Assembly (NCBI GenBank): GCA_017940705.1
Contig: JAGAYB010000155.1
Span: 1 to 7,428, forward strand
Direction of reading: 5' to 3'
DNA from: Selenomonas sp.
GTDB taxonomy: Bacteria > Bacillota_C > Negativicutes > Selenomonadales > Selenomonadaceae
DNA: 7,428 nucleotides
The position numbers and the translations under genes were made by a program. The notes below the pieces were generated by a model, which saw only the letters and a list, made by a program, of their open reading frames with translations, did not search any database and was not told the origin of the DNA. Below, one piece after another: positions 1 to 7,216 of this stretch. Each line of letters starts with the position of its first letter. Within the stretch, counting starts at the first letter, position 1.

Positions 1-1803
1 CATCTGAATCTCAAGGTGGAAACCCGTCAGGAACTATTGGCGGCCATTGACGTAAAGGAACGTCTGGAAAAGCTCTACGCCGTGCTGACCCGGGAAATGG
101 AAATCCTGCAAATGGAGAACAAAATCGGCAAGCAGGTACGCAAGCAGATGGATAAAATCCAAAAGGATTACTACCTCAGGGAGCAGATAAAAGCCATTCG
201 TCAGGAACTTGGCTATAAAGACGGCAAGGGCGAAACGGAAGAACTGCTGCAAAAACTTCATGAGGGCAACTATCCCGAAGAAGTACGCAAGACCGTGGAA
301 AAGGAACTCAGCCGGCTGGAAAACATGAGCAATATGCACGCTGAAACAGGGGTTATCCGCAATTATGTGGACTGCCTGCTTGAGCTTCCCTGGAATGATG
401 AATCCATTGACAACGTAGATATTGCCGCTGCCAAAAAGATTCTGGATGAAGACCATTACGGTCTGACGAAGGTCAAAGACAGGATTCTTGACTATCTGGC
501 CGTACATAAGCTGGCTAAAGACCGCAGTGCGCCGATTCTCTGCCTTGTAGGGCCTCCCGGTGTCGGCAAGACATCTTTGGCGGCTTCAGTAGCCAGAGCC
601 ACGGGACGCGAATTTGTCCGCGCATCTTTAGGCGGTATCCGCGACGAGGCCGAAATCCGCGGTCATCGCCGTACTTATGTAGGCGCTATGCCCGGCCGTA
701 TCATTGACGGCATTCGCAAGGTCGGGAAGAAAAATCCCGTTTTCCTGCTGGATGAAGTGGACAAACTGGCTGGCGATTACCGGGGCGACCCATCGGCGGC
801 GTTGCTGGAGGTTTTGGACCCTGCCCAGAACTCCACTTTCAGCGACCATTTTGTAGACCTGCCCTTTGACCTTTCCAAGGTCTTTTGGATTGTCACAGCC
901 AATAATCTGGGGAACATCCCCCGGCCTCTGCGTGACCGCATGGAGATAATCCAGCTTTCCAGCTATACCGAGGTGGAAAAACTGGAGATTGCCAAGCGTT
1001 ACCTGCTGACCCGCCAGCGGACGCAGAACGGTCTGAAAGCCAAGGATATCCAGCTGGGAGCCGGCGTGATAAATAAAATCATCACGGATTATACCAGAGA
1101 GTCCGGCGTCCGCGAGCTGGAACGTGTTATCGGTCAGGTATGCCGCAAGGCTGCCCGCAAGATTGTGGAAGGTGAAGAAACACCTGTCAAAGTCACCAAG
1201 AAGAATCTCATTGATTTCCTCGGCAAGACCAAATATCACGATACAAAAGCCAACAAGCGGCCTCAGGTAGGCGTGGTTACAGGTATGGCATGGACGGAGG
1301 TCGGCGGCACGATTCTGCCCACCGAGGTCACGGTCTTGAAAGGCAAGGGCAAGCTGATTCTCACCGGTCAGGTAGGAGATGTCATGCAGGAGTCGGCCAA
1401 GGCTGGACTTACCTACATCCGCAGTCGTTCCGACAAACTGAAGCTGGCTGCTGATTTCTACGAAAATGACGATATCCACATTCATCTGCCGGAGGGTGCT
1501 ATTCCCAAGGACGGCCCTTCTGCCGGTATTACCATGGCTACGGCCATGATTTCCGCCCTGACGGGGCGCAAGGTCAGAAATGATGTGGCCATGACCGGGG
1601 AAATCACCCTGCGCGGTCATGTGCTGGCCATCGGCGGCCTTAAAGAAAAGGTGCTGGCGGCCTACCGTGAGGGGATGAAAACCATAATCCTGCCCAAGGA
1701 CAATGAAAAGGATATTGAGGATATCCCCGAAGTCGTCCGGGATAAATTGGAATTCATTCCCGTAGAATCCATGGATGAAGTTCTAAAGACAGCTTTAATA
1801 TAA
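1..1803 (+). CDS. lon: ATP-dependent protease Lon (LonA), 5'-truncated by the window edge
   Basis: This is the cytoplasmic AAA+ serine protease that unfolds and degrades damaged and short-lived regulatory proteins. The frame is open from base 1 with no start, so the N-terminal substrate-recognition domain is cut off. The catalytic Ser is visible codon 507 against about 677-679 in well-studied LonA proteins, so roughly 170 residues are missing. In order one sees the charged helical linker (about codons 15-120), the AAA+ module with Walker [10 protein letters not shown] (550-576) and Walker [10 protein letters not shown] (739-765), sensor 1 WIVTANN (about 886-906), sensor 2 [11 protein letters not shown] (about 1105-1137), and the protease domain. 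The catalytic Ser in KDGPSAG is at 1519-1521 and the catalytic Lys, the second Lys of GGLKEK, is at 1648-1650. Both members of the Ser-Lys dyad are present, 43 residues apart as in E. coli Lon, so the visible part looks functional. The codon at 16 (GTG) is internal, not a start. A hairpin and ysxC follow. Confidence 0.98.
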   Translation, partial: HLNLKVETRQELLAAIDVKERLEKLYAVLTREMEILQMENKIGKQVRKQMDKIQKDYYLREQIKAIRQELGYKDGKGETEELLQKLHEGNYPEEVRKTVEKELSRLENMSNMHAETGVIRNYVDCLLELPWNDESIDNVDIAAAKKILDEDHYGLTKVKDRILDYLAVHKLAKDRSAPILCLVGPPGVGKTSLAASVARATGREFVRASLGGIRDEAEIRGHRRTYVGAMPGRIIDGIRKVGKKNPVFLLDEVDKLAGDYRGDPSAALLEVLDPAQNSTFSDHFVDLPFDLSKVFWIVTANNLGNIPRPLRDRMEIIQLSSYTEVEKLEIAKRYLLTRQRTQNGLKAKDIQLGAGVINKIITDYTRESGVRELERVIGQVCRKAARKIVEGEETPVKVTKKNLIDFLGKTKYHDTKANKRPQVGVVTGMAWTEVGGTILPTEVTVLKGKGKLILTGQVGDVMQESAKAGLTYIRSRSDKLKLAADFYENDDIHIHLPEGAIPKDGPSAGITMATAMISALTGRKVRNDVAMTGEITLRGHVLAIGGLKEKVLAAYREGMKTIILPKDNEKDIEDIPEVVRDKLEFIPVESMDEVLKTALI

Positions 1804-1811
1804 AAAAGACG

Positions 1812-1856
1812 AAAAGCCTTCCCTTATGAAATGAACATTCCTAAGGGAAGGCTTTT
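1812..1856 (+). terminator. 15-bp perfect hairpin between lon and ysxC, weak terminator or attenuator
   Basis: The arm AAAAGCCTTCCCTTA (1812-1826) is exactly complementary to TAAGGGAAGGCTTTT (1842-1856), with a 15-nt loop. It begins 8 bases after the lon stop codon. The U-run is only four bases long and is part of the stem, so termination is probably incomplete. The ysxC Shine-Dalgarno sequence starts 3 bases after the stem, which suggests read-through into ysxC or modulation of its translation. The A-run on the left side could also stop transcripts coming from the other strand. Confidence 0.7.
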
Positions 1857-1872
1857 ACAAGGAGATGAGAAA

Positions 1873-2499
1873 ATGAGCAAGGACAGGGTTATTATCACGC
1901 AGGGGAAATACATAGCGTCTGCCGTCAGGCAGGACCAGTACCCGGAGGAAGATTTGCCGGAAATCGTCTTTATTGGGCGCTCCAACGTGGGCAAATCCTC
2001 TTTGATTAACTCTTTGACCCGCGTCAATAATCTGGCCAGAGTGTCCTCACAGCCCGGCAAGACACAGACCATCAACTTTTTTGAGGTCGGCATAAAAATT
2101 GCTGAGGTGGAGGAGCGCAAGGCCTTTTATCTGGTTGACCTGCCCGGCTATGGCTACGCCAAAACCGGCAAGCAGAACCGCAAAATCTGGTCAAAATTTA
2201 TCGAAGAGTATTTCCTGACTTCGCCGCGGCTGCGCTTTGTCTGCCAGCTGATTGACATCCGCCATGAGCCGATGGCATCGGATGTTGATATGTTCAACTG
2301 GCTGGTAGAAAATGATATTCCCGTGCTGATTATCGCCACCAAGGCTGACAAAATCGGCAAAAACGCACAGGCAAAGAATATCGCCGCCATAAAGCGCAAA
2401 TTAGGCATAAAAGAAATTTCTGTTTTGCCCTATTCCTCCCTGAAAAATGAAGGCCGTTCAGATTTACTTGACGTTATCGGTGATTCTTTGCTAGAATAA
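1873..2499 (+). CDS. ysxC: Ribosome biogenesis GTP-binding protein YsxC/YihA (EngB)
   Basis: A TrmE-Era-EngA-EngB-Septin-like GTPase of 208 residues, needed in many bacteria for late assembly of the large ribosomal subunit in the cytoplasm. All G motifs are visible: G1 GRSNVGKSS (35-43), the G2 region QPGKTQTINFF (60-70), G3 DLPGYG (89-94), G4 TKAD (156-159) and a G5-like YSS (187-189). The length is normal for the family. The ATG at 1873 was chosen because AAGGAGA (1859-1865) lies 7 bases upstream and because MSKDRVIITQGKY matches a usual EngB N-terminus. The in-frame ATG at 1831 lies in the loop of the preceding hairpin, has no ribosome binding site, and would add 14 residues atypical of the family. 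Lon followed by YsxC is a known order, for example in Bacillus subtilis, where heme genes come next; here too the following genes belong to heme synthesis. Confidence 0.96.
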   Translation: MSKDRVIITQGKYIASAVRQDQYPEEDLPEIVFIGRSNVGKSSLINSLTRVNNLARVSSQPGKTQTINFFEVGIKIAEVEERKAFYLVDLPGYGYAKTGKQNRKIWSKFIEEYFLTSPRLRFVCQLIDIRHEPMASDVDMFNWLVENDIPVLIIATKADKIGKNAQAKNIAAIKRKLGIKEISVLPYSSLKNEGRSDLLDVIGDSLLE

Positions 2500-2512
2500 T
2501 AACAGAGAAATG

Positions 2513-2525
2513 TGAATCAGATTCA
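2513..2525. promoter_or_regulatory. Short palindrome upstream of ahbA, possible operator
   Basis: TGAATC and GATTCA flank one central base, forming a perfect 13-bp palindrome in the 65-base gap between ysxC and ahbA, 40 bases before the ahbA start. It does not match the Fur, FNR or Rex box as I remember them, and I see no convincing -35/-10 pair around it. ahbAB may therefore be read through from ysxC. Arms this short can occur by chance. Confidence 0.25.
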
Positions 2526-2564
2526 TTTTATTAAAAAGGGACACCATCGGGAAGAGGGATTGAC

Positions 2565-3023
2565 ATGATGGAACTGACGGCTTTTGACAAGTCACTACTA
2601 AACCTGCTGCAGGGCAACCTGCCCGTATGCAGCCACCCCTTTGCCAAACTGGCTGATGAGCTGGGCACTGATGAAGATACGGTGCTGAGCCGCCTGCAGC
2701 AGCTAAAGCAGGAGGGGTATTTGCGGCGTATCGGTACTTTTTTTGACTCCAATAATCTGGGCTACAAGGGAACGCTCGTGGCCTTGAAAGTCGACCCGGC
2801 AAAAATGCAGACTGTAGCCGAAGCCATCAATAATTATCCCGGCGCTACCCACAATTATGAACGGGAAGGCCGCTACAATTTGTGGTTTACCCTGCTGACG
2901 CCGAATCTGGAAACAGAAGCAAAAATCCTTGATGAGGTGCAGTCTTTAAACGGCGTCGAAGATATGCTGAATCTCAAGGCAAATAAGAAATATAAAATCA
3001 ACGTGCAGTTTAAACTGCATTGA
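2565..3023 (+). CDS. ahbA: Siroheme decarboxylase alpha subunit (AhbA-like, Lrp/AsnC fold)
   Basis: Probable AhbA, which with AhbB removes the two acetate carboxyl groups at C12 and C18 of siroheme to give 12,18-didecarboxysiroheme in the alternative heme pathway (the related NirD/L/G/H proteins act in heme d1 synthesis). The 152-residue product has an N-terminal winged helix (about 5-57; LDEL/SRLQQLKQEGYLRRIG pattern) and then a ferredoxin-like RAM-type domain. The family signatures GTFFDSNNLGY (57-67), THNYEREGRYNLWFT (95-109) and a VEDMLNL-type strand near the C-terminus are present. His96 in THNY is at the position I expect to lie near the siroheme or iron, from family knowledge. ATG 2565 and ATG 2568 are both possible behind GAGGGA (2554-2559), at spacings of 5 and 8 bases; 2565 is used here. 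An ordinary Lrp/AsnC regulator is less likely because the YNLW motif and the tandem partner are typical of the decarboxylase. ahbB starts 11 bases after the stop. Confidence 0.88.
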   Translation: MMELTAFDKSLLNLLQGNLPVCSHPFAKLADELGTDEDTVLSRLQQLKQEGYLRRIGTFFDSNNLGYKGTLVALKVDPAKMQTVAEAINNYPGATHNYEREGRYNLWFTLLTPNLETEAKILDEVQSLNGVEDMLNLKANKKYKINVQFKLH

Positions 3024-3034
3024 GGGGGAGCAGA

Positions 3035-3517
3035 ATGGCAGCAGGAGATATGACAGAACTGGATAAAAATATCGTGCGTGTCCTGCAAGGCGATTTTCCT
3101 CTGGTAGCTGAACCGTATAAAGTTCTGGCTAAGCAGGCCGGGGTTACGGAAGAGTTATTTTTAGAGCGTATCAAAGAGATGCAGGCCACGAAAAAAATCC
3201 GCAAGATGGGAGCTGTCCTGCGTCATCGGGAAGTGGGCTTCAATGCCAATGTGCTGGTGGCGTGGGAAGTTCCGCAAGACAGGCTGGATGAAATCGCCCG
3301 GAATATGGCGCAAAGTCCTGCCGTGACACATTGCTATGACCGCAATACCGCCCCTGACTGGCCGTACAATCTTTACACCATGGTTCATGGTCACAGCCGT
3401 GAGGAATGCGAGCAGGTGGTCAAAGACCTCGGCAGGGCCAACGGCGTAAGCAATCACGTCATGCTTTACTCCAAGCACGAATGGAAAAAGACCGCCATGA
3501 AATATTTTTGTGAATGA
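3035..3517 (+). CDS. ahbB: Siroheme decarboxylase beta subunit (AhbB-like, Lrp/AsnC fold)
   Basis: Partner of AhbA in the heteromeric siroheme decarboxylase; 160 residues in the cytoplasm. An N-terminal winged helix (about 7-60, ending KIRKMGAVLRH at 54-64) is followed by the ferredoxin-like domain with VTHCYDR (97-103) and the diagnostic WPYNLYTMVHG (109-119), plus a C-terminal LYSKHEWKK (144-152). His99 in THCY corresponds to the THNY His of AhbA. Start choice: ATG 3035 has a G-rich Shine-Dalgarno stretch (GAGGGGGAG, 3022-3030) directly upstream. TTG 3020, overlapping the ahbA stop, would place that stretch inside the gene. ATG 3050 gives a protein beginning MTELDK, common in the family, but its putative GGAG lies only 2-3 bases away. 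The tandem order ahbA-ahbB, the 11-base gap and the terminator directly behind indicate one two-gene unit, perhaps fed by ysxC read-through. AhbC and AhbD are not in the window. Confidence 0.9.
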   Translation: MAAGDMTELDKNIVRVLQGDFPLVAEPYKVLAKQAGVTEELFLERIKEMQATKKIRKMGAVLRHREVGFNANVLVAWEVPQDRLDEIARNMAQSPAVTHCYDRNTAPDWPYNLYTMVHGHSREECEQVVKDLGRANGVSNHVMLYSKHEWKKTAMKYFCE

Positions 3518-3521
3518 ATTG

Positions 3522-3556
3522 AAGGTTCAAAGATGGAAACGTCTTTGAACCTTTTT
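3522..3556 (+). terminator. Rho-independent terminator after ahbB
   Basis: AAGGTTCAAAGA (3522-3533) pairs perfectly with TCTTTGAACCTT (3542-3553). A U-G and a G-C pair can close on a GAAA tetraloop (3536-3539). A run of five T (3552-3556) follows the G/C-rich foot. It starts 4 bases after the ahbB stop and clearly ends the ahb unit, separating it from the aminotransferase. Confidence 0.93.
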
Positions 3557-3589
3557 GCTTTATTTTACAATAAATATATGTTAATATGT

Positions 3590-3622
3590 AAACAGTGTTT
3601 TTGTTAAAAATGAAAACTGTTT
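3590..3622 (+). promoter_or_regulatory. Inverted repeat in the aminotransferase leader, possible operator or RNA hairpin
   Basis: AAACAGT (3590-3596) and ACTGTTT (3616-3622) are exact inverted copies. After one bulged base (3597) the pairing continues as TTTT against GAAA, giving about 11 pairs around an AT-rich centre. It ends 4 bases before the Shine-Dalgarno region (3627-3634) of the next gene, so it could bind a repressor or act in the mRNA. Upstream, TTTACA (3564-3569) and TTGCTT (3555-3560) are the best -35 candidates, but their -10 partners (TGTAAA, TATGTT) are poor. A promoter must lie between the terminator and the gene; its exact position is not clear. Confidence 0.4.
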
Positions 3623-3639
3623 GTTAGTGAGGGATATTT

Positions 3640-4842
3640 ATGGTAAATGACAAAATGTATGAACTGGGAACAAAAAAATCAACAATTCGCACCATCTTTG
3701 AATTCGGGCGCAAGCGAGCCGCTGAGGTGGGCGAGGAAAATATATACGACTTCAGTCTGGGTAATCCCAATGTGCCTACGCCGGAATTTATCAAGGAAGC
3801 AGCTATAGATATTCTCAATAATACAGAACCCAGCGCCGTTCATGGTTACACCGTAGCCCCTGGCAATCCGCAGGTGCGTACTGCACTGGCAGACAGTGTG
3901 AATAGACGCTTTGGCACTGATTACACAGCCCAAAATTTCTTTTTGACGGCAGGTGCCGCAGCCTCCATCACCATTTGCTTTAAGGCTTTGTTCCAGCCTG
4001 ATGATGAATACATCACATTTGCGCCATTTTTCCCTGAATACCGCGCCTTTGTAGAGTCGGTAGGTGGCAAACTGGTAGTTGTACCGGCGCAGCCTGAGGA
4101 CTGGCAGATTGATTTTGCCGCCTTTGCTAAACTGGTCACTAAACATACAAAGGCTGTAATCGTCAATTCGCCCAATAATCCCAGCGGCGCTGTCTACTCC
4201 GAGGCCACCATCAAAAAGCTGGCCGAAATACTGAAAGCCAAGGAGCAGGAATATAATCATCCCATATTCATCATTGCTGATGAACCCTATCGGGAGATTG
4301 CCTTCGAGGGCTATACCGTGCCATATATCCCGAATTACTACGACAATACGCTGGTATGCTATTCCTACAGCAAATCCTTTTCCCTGCCCGGTGAACGTAT
4401 CGGCTATATCGTAGTGCCAAATAAAGTGGTTGATTTTAGCAAGGTATACGGCGCCATTGCCGGGGCAGCCCGGGTGCTGACCCATGTCAACGCACCTTCT
4501 CTGTGGCAGCTAGTCATTGGCCGCTGTGCAGACAGGCCATCGGATATCAGCACCTACGTCAAAAACGGTCAACTGCTGTATCAGGGGCTTATTGACGCCG
4601 GCTTTACATGCGTCAAGCCTCAGGGCGCCTTCTATCTCTTCCCCAAGTGTCTGGAAGAAGATGACTACGCCTTCTGCGAACGAGCAAAAAAATACGACCT
4701 GCTGCTGGTGCCCGGCACCGACTTCGGCTGCCACGGCTACTTCCGCGCCGCCTATTGCATAAAGACAGAAACCATCGAAAAATCCCTGCCCTTGTTCAAA
4801 AAACTGGCTGCGGAGTATAATTTTTGCAAAAAAACTTGTTAG
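3640..4842 (+). CDS. PLP-dependent class I/II aminotransferase (aspartate-aminotransferase-like)
   Basis: A fold-type I aminotransferase of 400 residues, acting in the cytoplasm to move an amino group between an amino acid and a 2-oxoacid via pyridoxal phosphate. Visible family residues are GYTVAPGNPQVR (69-80), Asn180 of NSPNNPSG, Asp214 and Tyr217 of ADEPY, the Schiff-base Lys245 in SYSKSFSLPGERIGY with the phosphate-binding Arg253, and Arg369 of YFRAAYC, the usual substrate-carboxylate Arg. All are in place, so it should be active. The sequence resembles the AspB/COG0436 group, but the substrate (aspartate, aromatic amino acids, alanine or another) cannot be read from the motifs, so no symbol is given. 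The ATG at 3640 follows TGAGGGA (3628-3634) at good spacing. The C-terminus YNFCKKTC is cysteine-containing and slightly unusual. The gene stands alone between the ahbB terminator and the wzz promoter region; no obvious terminator follows it. Confidence 0.95.
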   Translation: MVNDKMYELGTKKSTIRTIFEFGRKRAAEVGEENIYDFSLGNPNVPTPEFIKEAAIDILNNTEPSAVHGYTVAPGNPQVRTALADSVNRRFGTDYTAQNFFLTAGAAASITICFKALFQPDDEYITFAPFFPEYRAFVESVGGKLVVVPAQPEDWQIDFAAFAKLVTKHTKAVIVNSPNNPSGAVYSEATIKKLAEILKAKEQEYNHPIFIIADEPYREIAFEGYTVPYIPNYYDNTLVCYSYSKSFSLPGERIGYIVVPNKVVDFSKVYGAIAGAARVLTHVNAPSLWQLVIGRCADRPSDISTYVKNGQLLYQGLIDAGFTCVKPQGAFYLFPKCLEEDDYAFCERAKKYDLLLVPGTDFGCHGYFRAAYCIKTETIEKSLPLFKKLAAEYNFCKKTC

Positions 4843-4865
4843 ACATGGCGTATATATGGTATCAT
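4836..4865 (+). promoter_or_regulatory. Candidate sigma-70/A promoter for the wzz-like gene
   Basis: TTGTTA (4836-4841) and TATCAT (4860-4865) are spaced by 18 bases and match the consensus at 4 and 5 of 6 positions. The -35 overlaps the stop codon of the aminotransferase. The -10 lies in the middle of a palindrome (4851-4870), so a protein bound there would block transcription. Assigned by eye only. Confidence 0.45.
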
Positions 4866-4898
4866 ATATAGGTATGTATAAGGGATTACTGTATACAT
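4851..4898. repeat. Two consecutive AT-rich inverted repeats upstream of the wzz-like gene
   Basis: The first repeat has arms TATATATG (4851-4858) and CATATATA (4863-4870) around GTAT. The second has arms ATGTATA (4874-4880) and TATACAT (4892-4898) around 11 bases. Together they fill most of the 85-base gap between the aminotransferase and the wzz-like gene, over and just downstream of the candidate -10. They could be operators or 5'-UTR hairpins. Because the DNA is so AT-rich, chance pairing is a real alternative. Confidence 0.4.
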
Positions 4899-4927
4899 AA
4901 ATAAAATGAAAGCGGAGAAATGGCATA

Positions 4928-6289
4928 ATGGAAAATAGTCAGGAAGAAGCAATTGATTTAGGCAGATTAATGCAAATAATATATGACCGCCGTAAAATAG
5001 TCGGCGGCATTGTCGGAGGCTGCACAGCCTTAGCACTTATTGTGTCACTGGTCTTACCCAAAACATATGAATCAACCACGTTAGTTCAGACACGCAGTGC
5101 CGGTAAAGACATCGGTGGTGCGGCAGCTATGGCTGCGGCTATGGGTATAAGTATAGGTGGCAGTTCGTCGGCAGGTTCCCCATTAAATTATATTGAACTG
5201 ATGAAGTCCCGTGCTGTTTTAGAGCCGGTTATTGACAAGCTGGAGTGGCCTGACGAAAAGAAAAAGCCTGATGCTAAAAGTTTTGCCAAGTCTGCACTCA
5301 AAATAGAAAACACCAAACAGACGAATCTGATTACAGTTACGGCTACTGGGAAAACGCCGGAAGAGGCTCAGATGATTAGCCAAGGTGTAGTGGATAATTT
5401 TTTGGCTATGCAGACTGATATGAATAAGCAGACGCAGAGCATATTGGTTAAGTTCCTCAATGAACGAATTTCTGATGCTAAAAAGGATTCTGATGAAGCA
5501 GCCACTAAACTTGCTGTTTATTCCAAGGAGCATAATATTTATGCACCTGATGAACAGGCCCAGCTTTTGATGACTAAATTAGACGTTTATGATAAAGCGA
5601 TTAGCGATACAATTGTTGAGCAGAAGTCAGCGCAGGCCGAATATGATGTGGCCACTGCTAAAATAGGTCAACAAAGTTCCAGTGCCAGGGCATATAACAT
5701 CAGTGATAATACTGTGGTGCAAAAAATACGTTCAGCTATCGTAGAAAAACGTATAGAACTGGTAGGCTATCAACAGCAGTTTACTGATGAGCATCCCAGC
5801 GTTGTAAAGGCTAAAGAAGAATTGGCTAATTTAAATGACCAATTAGTATCTGAGGTTAATGCGGCTGTTGGCTCCAGCGGTGCAGCCAGCTTAAGTACAA
5901 CTTATGCAACGCTTCTCAGCAATCAGGCGGTAGCGGAAGCTAAGGCTAGTGCGGCTAAAGCTAGCGAAGCTGCATTAAGGGAAAAGAAATCTGAAAAAGA
6001 AACTGAAATGGGTGATTTCCCAGAGGCTGCGATGAATTTTATGCAGCTGAAAAGTGATGCTAAGCTGAAAGAAGAAGTGTATCTCAATCTGGTTAAGGAA
6101 TGTGAAAAGGATAAGATTCAGGAAGCCATGGAGTCCATGGACATTCAGGTTATTGATCCGGCTAATCTTCCTGATGAAGACAGACCGTCAGGCCCACGAA
6201 AAAAACTGATAACTGCTATCGGTTTTGTTATCGGATGCCTAATTAGTTTTGGCTATGGATTGATTTGTTACAAACGCGAAGAAGCATAA
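4928..6289 (+). CDS. Wzz/GumC-type polysaccharide chain-length determinant (polysaccharide copolymerase)
   Basis: An inner-membrane protein of 453 residues with the classical copolymerase layout. A short cytoplasmic N-terminus (1-23) is followed by TM1 (about 24-43), a large helical extracytoplasmic domain, and TM2 (about 427-447) with a basic KREEA tail. After TM1 comes YESTTLVQTRS and a Gly/Ala/Ser-rich stretch (about 59-84) common in this family. Residues 165-240 and 330-400 are rich in charged heptad-like helices (probable coiled coil). DIQVIDPANLPDEDRPSGPR (405-424) is the proline-containing segment leading into TM2. Such proteins set chain length of O-antigen, capsule or exopolysaccharide with a Wzy polymerase or exporter. 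No Walker motifs follow TM2, so no fused BY-kinase. The ATG at 4928 has CGGAGA (4913-4918) upstream. By eye its codons (many TTA, ATA and A/T third bases) are more AT-rich than those of lon or ahb, which suggests a different history. No other polysaccharide gene lies in the window. Confidence 0.9.
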   Translation: MENSQEEAIDLGRLMQIIYDRRKIVGGIVGGCTALALIVSLVLPKTYESTTLVQTRSAGKDIGGAAAMAAAMGISIGGSSSAGSPLNYIELMKSRAVLEPVIDKLEWPDEKKKPDAKSFAKSALKIENTKQTNLITVTATGKTPEEAQMISQGVVDNFLAMQTDMNKQTQSILVKFLNERISDAKKDSDEAATKLAVYSKEHNIYAPDEQAQLLMTKLDVYDKAISDTIVEQKSAQAEYDVATAKIGQQSSSARAYNISDNTVVQKIRSAIVEKRIELVGYQQQFTDEHPSVVKAKEELANLNDQLVSEVNAAVGSSGAASLSTTYATLLSNQAVAEAKASAAKASEAALREKKSEKETEMGDFPEAAMNFMQLKSDAKLKEEVYLNLVKECEKDKIQEAMESMDIQVIDPANLPDEDRPSGPRKKLITAIGFVIGCLISFGYGLICYKREEA

Positions 6290-6297
6290 AAAAGAAC

Positions 6298-6339
6298 GGG
6301 GCTGTGTATAGGTGTGAGGCATCACTTATGCACAGCCCC
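6298..6339. terminator. Long hairpin after the wzz-like gene, probable terminator without a U-run
   Basis: GGGGCTGTG (6298-6306) pairs perfectly with CACAGCCCC (6331-6339). Pairing continues inward through TATAGGTG (6307-6314) against CACTTATG (6323-6330), with two G-U pairs, giving 17 pairs and an 8-nt loop. It begins 9 bases after the stop codon. On the + strand the stem is followed only by CTTAGC, so it lacks a proper U-tract. On the - strand the A-rich bases 6288-6293 would give one, a few bases past the stem. It may act on mRNA 3' stability or mainly block antisense transcripts. Confidence 0.6.
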
Positions 6340-6344
6340 CTTAG

Positions 6345-7080
<736 letters not shown>

Positions 7081-7081
7081 C

Positions 7082-7122
7082 AAAAAGGGCATCCTTGCTA
7101 ACCAAGCAAGGATGTCCTTTTT
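7082..7122 (+). terminator. Strong, probably bidirectional terminator after the recombinase gene
   Basis: AAAAAGGGCATCCTTGCT (7082-7099) pairs with AGCAAGGATGTCCTTTTT (7105-7122) over 18 positions with a single G-U pair and a 5-nt loop. CCTTTTTG provides a U-run on the + strand, and the left A-run gives the same on the - strand. It begins 2 bases after the recombinase stop codon and isolates that gene from the palindrome region that follows. Confidence 0.93.
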
Positions 7123-7133
7123 GTCTATGTCAT

Positions 7134-7159
7134 GTGTCATAAAGTATACTTTTTGACAC
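7134..7159. repeat. 26-bp near-perfect palindrome, copy 1
   Basis: The left half GTGTCATAAAGTA and the right half TACTTTTTGACAC are inverted copies with one mismatch in 13 pairs. The centre is GTATAC, so the site reads as two 12-bp halves around AT. Its right half is the same as that of copy 2 at 7291-7314. It starts 12 bases after the recombinase terminator. Its right edge contains a consensus -35 TTGACA (7153-7158). It could be a recombination crossover site, an operator, or both. Confidence 0.85.
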
Positions 7160-7183
7160 TGTGAATATCACAAAACCTATTAT
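7153..7183 (+). promoter_or_regulatory. Candidate promoter for the gene at 7347
   Basis: TTGACA (7153-7158) is a perfect -35 and TATTAT (7178-7183) a 5-of-6 -10, but the spacing is 19 bases, longer than ideal. The -35 lies inside palindrome copy 1. TGTGA (7160-7164) and TCACA (7168-7172) form a small extra inverted repeat within the spacer. If used, the transcript would carry a leader of about 155 bases. An alternative is TTGATT (7262-7267) with TATGAG (7285-7290) at 17 bases, which would put the start of transcription inside palindrome copy 2. Confidence 0.4.
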
Positions 7184-7216
7184 AGCAAAGAGCGCTGGTT
7201 ATGTCTAATTTTTTTG

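Noticed and set aside
628..1620. 330-codon open frame on the - strand opposite lon
   Set aside because: It lies entirely opposite highly conserved lon codons, and its product shows no recognisable domain; it is a shadow of codon bias.
1831..1872. N-terminal extension of YsxC from ATG 1831
   Set aside because: The start lies in a hairpin loop, lacks a ribosome binding site and adds residues unlike EngB; 1873 is well supported.
3020..3034. TTG start for ahbB overlapping the ahbA stop
   Set aside because: It would put the G-rich ribosome binding stretch inside the coding region and adds five unconserved residues; ATG 3035 fits better.
2565..3517. Two Lrp/AsnC-type transcription regulators
   Set aside because: The THNY...YNLWFT and THCY...WPYNLYTM signatures and the tandem order are those of siroheme decarboxylase subunits rather than amino-acid regulators.
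3679..4485. 268-codon open frame on the - strand opposite the aminotransferase
   Set aside because: It is fully antisense to a gene with all active-site motifs, and I see no ribosome binding site or family features of its own.
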